A stretch of 64,000 nucleotides of DNA from Bugula neritina (Eukaryota > Bryozoa > Gymnolaemata > Cheilostomatida > Bugulidae): positions 12,834,175 to 12,898,174 of the forward strand of contig OZ037768.1 of the NCBI GenBank assembly GCA_964035545.1, in the 5' to 3' direction. Position numbers and translations under genes: made by a program. This document shows positions 48,477 through 60,032 of the stretch, one piece after another. Below the pieces are notes generated by a model. It had not been told where the DNA came from and made no database searches. It saw nothing but the letters and a program-made list of their open reading frames with translations. Numbering within the stretch: the first letter of the stretch is position 1; each line of letters begins with the position of its first letter.

Positions 48477-50205
48477 GGGCGTTGCCAAATATTATTTTCA
48501 TCAATATCCTATCATGTATATGCGTAATGTAATAATGTACATGGTATATTTAATTAAAATAGAGAAATTGGGGTGGTACTGTTTCGATCTTCTCTTCTTA
48601 TCTGTTTGTAGCTGATGATAATAAAATTAAATAATGGAATCTCTACAATTTAAAGAACTAGAGTTTTCCCATATCGACCTAATTTAATGGTGTGCTTGTA
48701 AAAAAATTGAGCTGTCCTTGTGAAACATGGGAATGAATTATATATTTTTAGACAGTTGAATAATGAACATTTATTTCACAATCGTTTAAACCAAAGAAAA
48801 CATAAATAAATAATGATACAATTGAAATAATAAAAACCAAACTCGTCAAGAGTTATCTTTCCTTATCAAAAATTTAATTTTCACCAAATTTTATTGTCAT
48901 TGTGATCATAAACATGCCGCCTTATAAAACATATACTTTAAACTAGTAAAAGCGCTAGGAGCAATATTGGAAAAACAAAACTGTTCACAAAGTTTAAAAA
49001 GAATTAAATATTTTCGCAGCACCCATTTCAGTTTAAACACCCCAGAATGACTAAAATGAGTGTCACAAAAAATTTTGATTTGCTTTTAGCATTGAGGACA
49101 GATATCATTTTACAATTGACATCAATAAAATGCTTTTGCATTTTTACGCCAACTTAGCTAATTAAAAAGTTGTGAAACTGCGACACGAAAACAAATAAGA
49201 ATAGTCATTGTGAACATCGTTGAGGTCAAAAACTAGGGGGTGTAACTAAGAATACACAGATTTTAACTTAATTTTATTGATATTTTTTTAGTTTTTAGAC
49301 ATGCTGACTCATGAATCATACTTTAAACTAGTAAAAATACTAAAAGCAATATTAACAAACAAAAATATTTACAGAGTTTGAAAATAAAACTAAAAATCTT
49401 CGCGACACCCATTTTAGTCAAAACACCTCTGTATGACTAAAATGGGTGTCACGGTGATTTCTGCTTTATTTTTTAGCCTTTCAGCAATTTTTGTCATAAA
49501 ATTGGTTGCTGATCAAACCTTTATAACCCCTAATATATTATAACTGTTTTAACCCAAATGATAATAGTATTAAATAATAATTTACAATAAAAATAAAATT
49601 TAATAAAAACCCAAACCATGAGTGACACTCTCTAGAGTTATCTTCCCTTAGTTCTTAGTTTCATTTTTATCATTTTCCCCCCAATATTTATGAGTGTTGA
49701 AAATTTTAATAATCTTAATTAGTAAAAGCAAGTAGAAGTTTCAATATGACATAATTTATAGATTCCAAGACCGCCCAGAAAGCTAAAAATAAAGCAAAAA
49801 TCACCGTGGCACCCATTTTAGTTATTCGTGGGTGTTATAAATAAAATGGGTGTCGCAAAGATTTTTAGTTTAATTTTCACACTTAGTAAACATTTTTGTT
49901 TGTTAAAATTGCTGCCAGTGTTTTTACTAGTGTAAAGTATATGTTTCATAAGTCTATGATCTCGAAAATATTAAAATTGAGTTTAAAAGTTATATTTTGA
50001 CAAGGAAAGATAACTTTTATTGAGTTTCTTTTTTATAATTATTTTAATTTTATCATTATTTATTCATGTATTTTGGTTTAAACGATTGTGAAATGTTTAT
50101 TATTCACTGAAGATTTATTTAACAATAATCTTAACAGTCACAATTGTCTAAAAATCTGGAAATAAAACGAAAACTTTTTGCGACACCCATTTTAGTCACG
50201 CCCAA
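48477..50205. mobile_element. Palindromic repeat complex with GACACCCATTTTAGTCA motif
   Basis: The motif or its complement occurs seven times: at 49017, 49050, 49401, 49432, 49807, 49841 and 50180. The first six make three short hairpins about 385-405 bp apart, and the seventh lies about 375 bp after the last hairpin. Flanking arms are also inverted: 48765-49032 pairs with 49842-50110, and 49303-49420 with 49842-49960. GGGCGT at 48477 and ACGCCC near 50200 could be the outer ends. Non-coding; superfamily unknown. Confidence 0.7.
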
Positions 50206-50425
50206 TAATCGTTTTATATTGTAAAATACAATTTTTGACTATTGTTTACAAGATACTGTACTGGCTGTTATGAGCAAGTTTGAAACTTTGTAATAATACT
50301 AAATAGAGCTAGATGGCAGAAATGTGTGACAAACAATCCCGGTGTTTATAAATATTATATTTGTTTGTAGTGTAAATGTAAGATTTTGACATTTCTGTGA
50401 TACATCGGAGGAAAGAAAATTGAAG

Positions 50426-50905
50426 ATGGCTGCCACAGGTGTACCTAAGTAAGTTAGATTATGTTTAAAATTTTCTGAAGATGAAAAATATTTTTGTTAA
50501 TAGTTATAGAGTATATAAATTATGTGAATTCTTATATTAGATGTTTTATATTTGTAAAAGATGAAAAATATTTGTGGGCTATAAGTATGCCGATGCCGTT
50601 AGCGGCGTAGCAAGATGGAGTGCTAGGTGCACAGCAGGGGTGAAGGACATCGCGTGTTTCGGTGAACAAAGCATTTTCAGTCACATGATCCAAGTTTCTA
50701 ATGAAATTAAGCGCAATTAAACATTTGTATGCACTATATTATACTGAAATGCACTGTTTTGTACTGGTTTAGAAAAATATTTGTAGTATCCAAAAATTGC
50801 TAAAAATGCAAAACACAGCGATCTATTGTCTATATGTTTCTGATTATTTATTATAAGTTTTAAGTGGCTCTACCTATGCTGGGAACGAAAATTAAAGAAT
50901 TGTAG

Positions 50906-50976
<71 letters not shown>

Positions 50977-53900
50977 ACTACAATTCTTTAATTGACGATC
51001 AAACTGTTAATTTTGACACTCTCAATTAAAATGCCAATTTCCAATTACCTTGTTTTAAAATCTGTGTTAGCATCAATTTGTCAGAAGCAGCAATCAACAA
51101 ATTATTTTGTATTCTCAATTTTAAAAGTTATAGTAGCAATACGACAATATAATATTTAGGTGAATAGCCAAAACTTAGACCTTAGCCATGGGCGTTTTTG
51201 CTTATTTTAGCAACATTATTTTGACCACTGATAATATTGTAATTTTTTAAATTGGGGTTTTAGTTTATCTATTTTTATAAATACAATATGCTACCATGTA
51301 TAAGTTTCAGCTTAGGAAGCAGCTGTGGTTTAGGGGTTAAAGCGTTAGCTTAGTAAGCTCGAAGTCACAAGTTCGAGCCCCAGTAAAGGCCAGTGGTGAT
51401 GTTAGGATGAGCATTCCATCAAAATTGCTCTTGTGCTACATATCAATAAGTTCTTAGCCCATTTTAAAGAACTCTGTATATCAGAGGTTCACACAGGGAT
51501 AGCGACTATAAACTTGTGTGAGTTTTCTTATAAGTTCCAGCTCATTTGCATTTCCTTTGGAGGACTGAATTATATATGATATTAATTTGCTTTATGGTAT
51601 TCCATGTTTAGGAAGACCGCTGGAGAGCAAATGCTGGAGGTTAAAGCTTATTTGGTGGAGTCTCTGAAGAAACTAGATGGTATTTGGAATGATATGGGTT
51701 TACCGGAGGATCAGAAGAATTCCAGAGTCAATCTGGTATTCATGTACATCAGGTAGGGGCTCTAACATGTTGGTCGAGTGTTTTCAAAATTAATATTTTT
51801 ATAGTATAGCTTTTTATGGGACTACAAACTCATTACTAGCGTCCACGGGCAGAGTTTCTCTCATAAAGTACTGGATTAATTTGTTTGGGATATCTTCAAT
51901 GTGTCTGTGCGTGGCTATTGCGACAAAAACATAATTAGGTAACTATTTGGGTTAGATAGGTAAATGTTGAACTTTTCTAGCATCCCCCTGTTTAGTAAGT
52001 AGATTAGTAGAAGTCATAGCTTATTTTACTGGTTTTAGTTTAGTGCAAAAGAGATTTATGTTTCCTGTGTGCCTTTCATTGTGAAATTTATGAAACATGA
52101 AGCATACAAGTTGTATTGTTGTTTCAATGGCAGAAATGTAATCGATGAAATGGTGACGGAAGAGGAGACCAGAAGAAACACTCTGAAAGAGAACATAGAG
52201 CAGTACAAGAGTAAATTATCCCAGTTGTGTGCAGAATTGCACGTGGCTCCAATACAGGTGAGCTTATCAGCCATTCGCTGCTTAGCTACTCTTTCAGCCA
52301 GCTGACACCCTACTGATGGTCATCCACTTCCATGCAGCTGTACATGTAAAATTAGCAGAGCCTCTTTTTGATAACTGTTAGTTTCTGACAAATTTATTCT
52401 ATTTTGTTGTATTCTCTTGCAAGTGTCTCACAGGTAGTATCTGGTTTTTACTGTAGAACTTTAGCTTTTTGGTAATTTTCAACCTTCCGTTTTTTTTCTA
52501 ACAAAATAAACTTTAAAGTTCTGGTATTTTTTCTAGTTTCAAGCTGTTCATTCAAAGCACTTGGACAGATGAGATAGTAGCATGTAACGATTAGTAAGTA
52601 TTATTCTGGTGTACTTCTGTTTTTAGCCCACAGCAAGTCGTCTGTATGAGATAGAAAGGGAGCTGAGCCAATCACTGACCTCCTGGCGGAAGGTAAAGGA
52701 GTCGAGGCTGTCCGACCTGAAAGAGTTGAAGGGCATAGAGCAAGCGTTGTGTGACATAATGCACGCCACACCTTTCTATATACAAAGTGGGTCTGTACCC
52801 ACTCAAGAGGACCTGGATAAACTCAGGAAGCACGTAGATGAGCTTGCCGCTGAAAAAGTGTGTGATAAGTTGTAGTATTTTATATTTCATATACACTGAT
52901 CAAAGTTCAAATGACAAACTAGAATTGTTAGCAATAGAGAATTCGGATAATTGAAAATTTTCAAGTAACTAGATTTGTATAATGACTAAAGTCTAGTGTA
53001 TTAGTTTATATTTACTGGATTAGTTATTAAATATGTTTTTTCTTCAATTTCTATTATAATTTATTAGTACTGATTAGTATGAGATTTTGTGAGAAAGAGA
53101 TCACATAACATGGCAATTGAATTTGTAAAATATATTGAATATAATGCTGAAATAATTTTCTTCATTTAAACCCATTTCATGTAACTTTACTGGAGGCTGT
53201 TTTGGACCAGCTGCTGTGTTTAGTTTATGTTTTGATGTTTTGTACTGACAGATCAAACGCTATGACACTTTCCTGGCCCAGAAAAACGCGATAGAGCAAA
53301 TTCTAGAAGATATCGGGGAGGAGATAACTACAGAATTCGAGCAAGATGTTCTTTTAGAAGATCCTCAATGCTTCATTCTCTCCTCCAGCAACATGGCTAA
53401 GCTTAACAGCCTGACACAAGAGGTGGGAGATTTAGTTTATGGCAGAAAGTAGATGTTATATTTGGTGTGTAAATAATGTTGTATGATGATGTATGTGTGT
53501 GTCAGCCTCTGTGAGGCTGCTGTGGGTATAACATGTCTCACCTCTTAACTCTAGAGTTCTCAATGCATGTAAAACATTTCCATTGTATATAAAATAATTG
53601 TGTGTTAATAGTTCAAAGCCAAGCAGGCAGCTCGCGTAAAGGAGATGGATGGTTTGAAAGAGAAGATAGAAGCTTTATGGAATCGATTGGATGTAATTAT
53701 GGAAGAAAGAAGACAATTCCTTGAACAGATTTGGGATCATACACCAGCTTCTGTGGCTACTGTATGGAGTTACTATTTGTTGAACTTATTTGTAAATTTT
53801 TATAAATGAATTGTATCTAAAGAATTTGTTGTTTGTTTTTACCCAAGTTATGTTGTTAGTTGACTAACCTCTTTGAAGTGCTTCTAATAGAAAATATATA

Positions 53901-56900
53901 ATTGTACATAATGTATACCTGTATACCGTACTGTTTTATATTTGTGTGTCGTTGTATATTATGTGTAGTTGTATATTATGTGTAGCTGTATATCATATAT
54001 TCTATACACTATAAGTGATTTGCTTTAGCTAAAGGAAGAGCTGGAAAAATGTGAAGCACTTAAATTTGAACATCTTCAGGATTTCACTGTTAAGGTTAGA
54101 GAAGAGTTGACTCAATGGTGGGACAAATGTCATTACAGCCAGAAACAACGCAGCTCTTTCACTGCTTTCACCAGTGGTAAGTAAGGTTTGAATACTCTAA
54201 AGTAAAGGTACACTGATTTTCAAATTGGTTTGCTTACCACTTTAAACTAAAATAATCTACCAATACCAGAGGTGATTGTTCAGTGCCATTAATAACTAAC
54301 ATTGGCCGTTTATGAAAGAGTATAAAGTTATCTGCACCATGTATATAGCATAAAAAATCAAACTTGTTTTTCAGAAGTGCTGTAGTTTAGTAGTCAAAAA
54401 TGGCATTAATCTCTGTAGTTTTTGCTTGTAATAGAACAACTTCACTTGATGGCAAGTCCTGACTTTCATTCTGTGTTTTTGTGCCTGCTGTGTTTTCTTT
54501 TACTGACCGCACTTCTGCCCAAACTCCCTCTGGCATCTCTCCCTCAAAAATGCAAGACTATGAATACATAACAGCCAGATTACTGCTTTTGCCAATCTTA
54601 TTTTTTGACAAATTTTTGTTGTTTATCAATTTTTTTCCATGGGTCTATTTTGACTTGGGCATGTTTGAAGTCTGTAGTATCACGCTTCATTATTGTTTAA
54701 AAACTAATCTTAGTAATCTTCGTTTTGGTGTATACTGAACTTGGTTTATTTAATGGTCGGTTTGTATATTCACATGTCACTATAGTTCAGGGATGCAGTT
54801 GAATTAAATGAAATTTATTTTAAATTCAGATGACTACAGTGAGGAGTTGCTTGCTCAGCACGAAGCTGCCTTGGAGGAAGTCAAACAATACTACACTGAA
54901 AATGAGCATGTTCTCAGGAAGATAGAGAAGAGGTGAGATTGTTCGTCTGTGAGATTTGTGGAGTACTAAGCTGTATGCTCTTTCTTCAAAAAACCATTTA
55001 AATCAATTTTCTGGGAGCTTTGTGGTGTCTGCACTAAATAATGAATAGTGTGGTTAAATAACTTGAAAAATTTAGGTGTAATCTTGGTAATTTCTCTCAT
55101 TTCAAGCAATTGCCTGATGTTTGTAAGGGTGGGTAGCTAAGTATCACTTTAGAAGAATAATTATGCCCTTGTAAATTTTGTAGAAAAAAAATCAATTTAT
55201 TTTTCAGTTGCATAACTTGTTGTTTTCCTCAGAATTTTCAGTTATATAATACAAAAAACAGTATATATGAATAATTTAATATGGTGGTGGTCATTATGGT
55301 ACTTGTGAGTGGTCATCATTATATTTGTGAGTGGTCATTACAGTATGAGAAATGTGAGTGTTTATTATAATTGCAGGGCAGATTTGTGGAATCAGATGCT
55401 GGCTTTTGATGCCAAAGAAAATGATCCAAACAGGTACAAAAATCGAGGTGGAAATTTATTAGCAGAAGAGAGAGAGAAGAAGAAAGTGTTACATCAGCTG
55501 CCCAAGGTGTTTATTCTACTAATTGCTGTGACTGCTGTGCATACGTGTGCACTTTGACAAATTTTAAATGTGAATACTTTGTATGGAGAAGAATGGACAA
55601 ACTCTGGGTGATAATTATATTACACAACTGATTAGTGTAAGAGTTGTCTTTCTTTTGATTTACTATATTCTTATGACTCTGTAAAAAGGAACTTGACTTC
55701 AGCCTATCCACAAAGTGTTCTTACATACTACATGCTATGAATTCAGGTTGAAGAGCAACTGAAGAATGAAGTAGAAGTGTGGGAAGAGGAAAATGGTCGA
55801 AAGTTTTTCATTGGGGGAATGCATTTCTTTGAGTATTGCCGGCTGCAATGGGAAGAGTACAAGCTATCTAAGGAGCTACAGAAGCAGCAAAGGGTTTGTT
55901 TAAACTTGCTGCATGAACTAATAGTTGTAACTGAAATACTATGGCGTTAAAACCTTACCTTACCTTACCTTGATATTCTATCATGTTGATAAAGAATGAT
56001 AATTTATGCTGATACATCCTTGTCTGACCAAGTTTCAACTTTCATCAGGGTTGTTTAGCTTTGGTAACAACTAGTTAGTGAAACACGTAGTTTTGGTGTT
56101 GTTTTGGATTTAATACGCTCTGGAAAGAGCTGTTTTTCACTTAAACTATGATTGACATAAAAGTTTGTCCAGTGAATTCAACTAATGCGTGGTGGTCAGT
56201 TAATTAATGGATTATTTATGCTAATTATTGTATAATCTAAGTGCAACCACCATCTTTACTGGTTTTTTACTCTTTTTTGTACTCCTCTTTTAGTAAATGT
56301 GTGAGTTTTTGCAGAGAAATATTCAAACTTTTAAATAGTGATGATTTTTTTTAAACAAATTATTACTGCCTTTATTTTTAACCCACTAATCAATTATAAT
56401 ATGGTGTAGCCCTGTTATATAATGCAAGTGCAAAGTCATAATTGTGATTTAATTAAATGTTACATCATAATTTATGCCCGATATCCCAGTGTGTGTTTGC
56501 ACTGCTGGCTGTTTTTTGCACAGGGAGGAGTCTGTAGACACACACATAGTCTGTCAGGAAGGTGTTTTTCTTCTATTTGGTGCAGTTGGTTCACCTGTTC
56601 ATGTGGCTCATTAGGCTGTTGCATAATTACAAATGATTTATTTCTAGCTTCTTGTAATGAGTAATTTGAGTTTTTTGCCTGATTAACTTTGAGTTTCATT
56701 AACTTAGCAGTGACTGGTTTGTTGTATGCAAGCTAGTCTGATGTGCCAACCAGTTGAAACTCTACTGAGTGGAGAGGCAAACAGTTTGCATCTCATTTAA
56801 ATTAGTAAATTAAAATTGAAATAGATATCTGTTCTGGCCTTCTAATCTCATGTTACGGGTGTTTAATTTCTAGTTAACAAGTTGAAAATGGTGTTATTAA

Positions 56901-58933
56901 ATCAGAGGTTTTCTATGCTTGATTCATCTCATCATTGAGCGCTTTCAGCTCAAATAAGCTTCAAAAATGTGTAGGTTTGGTTGACTTTATGGATAAGATT
57001 AATCACGTACTTTTTGTTTGTAATTCTTATAGTTGGAGCAAAAAGAGAAGGACAAGCAATCTGAAATAAGATTCGGTTCTAAGCCTACACCATTAAAAAG
57101 GAGGATTGGTGCCACCACCCCTTCTCAAACACCAAAGCAGAGAAAGGTGCTGTGTTATTGCACTATAACATAAACCAGTCATCTTCAACTCTCCCTGTAC
57201 CCAATATGCATGTCTTTCTTTCTTCTCAATTTATTTTGAGTGTTGAATATCTGCCGGAGAGGCAATTAGACGAAACTGTGCAGTAGATTTTCATATCTGC
57301 TTTTTTTGCAAAAAGTCCAGGTTATGTAATGTGTGTAATTTGTAATTAATTTTTAATGTTGCCTGCTGCAGATGAATTCTGGTAAACACTGCCGGTATTG
57401 AGATTAGTCAAATGACTGTGGCATGATACGACTTGCTTGCTGATTACTCAGTCAGACTTCTCAATTTTTAGCAGATTATGTTTTATTCTTTAATGAGTTA
57501 GATGCTTGAAATTCTTTTAATCAAGTTTGTTTTCGTTACTCTGAGAGAGCAGAGTTGTGACACCTGAGACTCAGCTTCTTCAATTCCTTGATGCTGTGAA
57601 CTGTTCACTGTGAACACAAAATATCTCATGAGTAAGAACTATATAAGAATCTGTGACGGTGCAATGATACCCTCCCAGAATAGTTCTCTATTTGTGGTAA
57701 CTGTTTGCTGCATGTTTTGTTTAGCTGAATGATACAACAAGGTCAGCTACTCGCTTAAATTCCCTCTCTCGAATAAATTCTGTCTTTACTTCTCCCGTGA
57801 CACCCGCAAAATCTACTCGGGCACCTCTAAGGCAGACTCGAACTGCTGGTAACTTGCCTTCGGTAACGCCCCAGTCTAGTCGTAAGGAAGCGGTGCCAAG
57901 GACACCCATGTCTGCTATGGGTCCTCCTCGGGGAACTATGTCTACGAGATCTGCTGCTCGTAAGGTACATCCTTGTTCACGGTTTTCTGTTTTGCAGTGA
58001 CTCTAATCTAATGTGCATATTACATGCTATAACATGAACTAGAATATTCCAAAACATAAAAAGTAATAATTACCAGCTATGTTGCCATATCCTCAATTCA
58101 CTCCATTGTTTTATTACTTAGCTATTTAAGCATGTGAGTATACCACATTCCTTTCGAAGATATTAAGTTTACCTAAAGTTTGCCATTTTCTCATTTTACT
58201 TTGTGTTGTCCTCTCTTGTAACATTTCTGTTGAACAACATAACCACCCGTATTAATATTTTCTTCATAACCATAGTTTTTATTATCAATTATACTGAGAG
58301 GTCTCTGTTACAATTAGGGTGTGAGAGCATTTTGTAGAAATTTTAAAAAAATTCTAATTATTACATTTATTAGCTGAAAGATACGCCCAAAGCCAAAAGT
58401 TGCGTTGCTCTAGCATCACCTAAACTCAAACAGCCCTCTTCTAAGTATAAGGTATGTGCATGTTTAAAGGCTCTTAAATCAATGTCATTTGTCACATGCA
58501 ATCACTCTTTGAGAATTTAGGCAAGCTAATTTATGTAATAACATTAAATTGATTTCTGATGTGTCTTGTTTTTTATGTTTATCAAACTTATTAGTCAAAT
58601 CATCAACAAGACTTGGGAGTTGTGTAACCTGTTGATGCACTTGACATTCAGAGGTTACATAAGTTACTCAAGTAGTGAACACATAAGGTAGAATGTGGCC
58701 TAACCACACAGTTCACATTACAATAACTAGAATAATACAGTTTTGTTTTGCAGGGAAAAGATGTTATAAAAAGAAGTCAGTCCGAACTAAGTCTGTGTAA
58801 GGAGAATAAATTGCAACCATATACTAGTGATGAAATAGTCAGCCAGCCAAGTGGCTCTAGCACAGACCTGGCTAGCGATGTTCCCTCATACAAAGAGTTT
58901 GAGGCAAGACTCTCTTTATGGTCTAACAATTAA
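50426..58933 (+). CDS. PRC1: PRC1, spindle-midzone microtubule bundler (MAP65/Ase1 family)
   Basis: Fourteen exons: 50426-50448, 51612-51752, 52134-52257, 52627-52857, 53252-53422, 53612-53761, 54029-54176, 54830-54932, 55377-55506, 55747-55893, 57033-57146, 57725-57964, 58374-58451, 58754-58933; 659 residues, human about 620. ATG 50426 has a good context (AAGATGG). The N-terminal dimerisation and rod region is shown by LDGIWNDMGLPEDQKNSR and LSQLCAELHVAPIQ. The conserved spectrin-fold microtubule-binding domain lies at about 345-455, with ENDPNRYKNRGGNLLAEERE and FIGGMHFFEYCRLQWEEYK. A basic, Ser/Thr-Pro-rich tail follows (PTPLKRR at 474-480, QTPKQRK at 488-494), matching the CDK1-regulated sites of human PRC1, and the end has VPSYKEFE. 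The protein cross-links antiparallel microtubules in anaphase and recruits midzone kinesins. Exon boundaries are all in phase. Confidence 0.96.
50890..50993. repeat. (AT)n tract inside a 20-bp inverted repeat
   Basis: ATTAAAGAATTGTAGTTATA, about 60 bp of alternating AT with one G, then the exact complement. It lies in PRC1 intron 1 and would fold as one long hairpin. Confidence 0.95.
51317..51575 (+). mobile_element. tRNA-Thr-derived SINE
   Basis: Head 51317-51395 has A box TGGTTTAGGGGTTAAAGCG and B box AAGTTCGAGCCCC. The anticodon arm AGCTTAGTAAGCT would read AGT, and the D-arm and T-arm match tRNA-Thr(AGT). Arms are only partly paired, so it is a SINE head and not a working tRNA. About 180 bp of unrelated body follows; the right boundary is approximate. 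Located in PRC1 intron 1. Confidence 0.65.
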
Positions 58934-59969
58934 TTAATCTGAGCTTTGTGGAAAGTCTGAGGACATTGTGTGGTTAACATGTCTAGTTTGACTTTTTGCT
59001 CATTCACAGTTAGCGTTACATAAGATACACATCAATGAGAGATATTTTTCATAGTAATACTTGAGTTATTGACTGTCTACCCTCCCCCTTACTTTCTTAG
59101 CAATAGATCTCATAAATATGATATGGAAATATTTATCTACAATCCACCTATGGCAATCGGATAGTATTTTATCATCCCCAGTTTGATTGTGTTTTAAATG
59201 ATAGCACTTCCTGCTAGCATTGGGGATTAGCAAAAATAGGAAATGTCTTTAATACATACAGTTGGTATGTTGTATACACACACCTGATCTGACGCAGTTG
59301 TTGCGCACGTGATGTATGGTGACAAATGATGCATGGCTCACTCATCTAAAACACCCGATTTAATTGGCTGTTGAAAGTGACAGTAGTGTCCCATAAGAGA
59401 GTCAAGTTTTAATGCGAATGTATCTCATCCTGGGGAAGTGGTAGCTACATTCCTGAAGGCCTGTTTCACCGCACAGCAACACCCCACACATCTGGCTCCT
59501 TGTGCACACATACATGCACAGTCCAGGGTTAGGCTGGCCTTGGCAGTTTGTGAAATGTCAGGGCGCGATGCTATCAACGCCTTATGTAGTTATTTCAGCA
59601 TTTTTTTCTGGGACGAATTGCAAATATGAAAATATTTGTAACAGGTTGTAATTATTGCATGCTTTTAATGATGTGATCCATCAAAAAGATTGGTGTGCCT
59701 GGCAACTGGTATACAGCTGTTTCCGGGTTTAGGCCAAGTGTCCTGGGTGATACCAGTTGCGTAAGGCTGCTTGTATTGTTTGGTTTGGATTAGCACCATA
59801 TAGGTGACACACAACCCTGCAGATAATCAGTAAATGGGTCGACTTTAGTCATTGCGTGTTACAGACGCTATTTCTATGACACACATCTTTTATCTGTGAT
59901 AGATTTATTAACGTCTGCTATATCGTATTATCCTTTATGATACGAATATTGGTGCTTTTTCTGTTTTAG

Positions 59970-60032
59970 AGTCTTCTAGACTCTGCAAAAAAGTCAAAGC
60001 AATACAGAAGCACAATATGTTCCAAGAAATAA
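59970..60032 (+). CDS. Possible alternative terminal exon of PRC1
   Basis: Acceptor CTGTTTTAG is followed by 20 codons, starting SLLDSAKKSKQYRS, then TAA. It is in phase with a GC-type donor within the last listed exon (TTTGAG/GCAAGA at 58901-58904), giving an end YKEFE-SLLDSAKKSK. This is somewhat like the human end, where a YSEF motif precedes a Ser/Lys-rich tail (ELSKASKSD). Purely inferred from splice signals and phase. Confidence 0.33.
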   Translation, partial: SLLDSAKKSKQYRSTICSKK

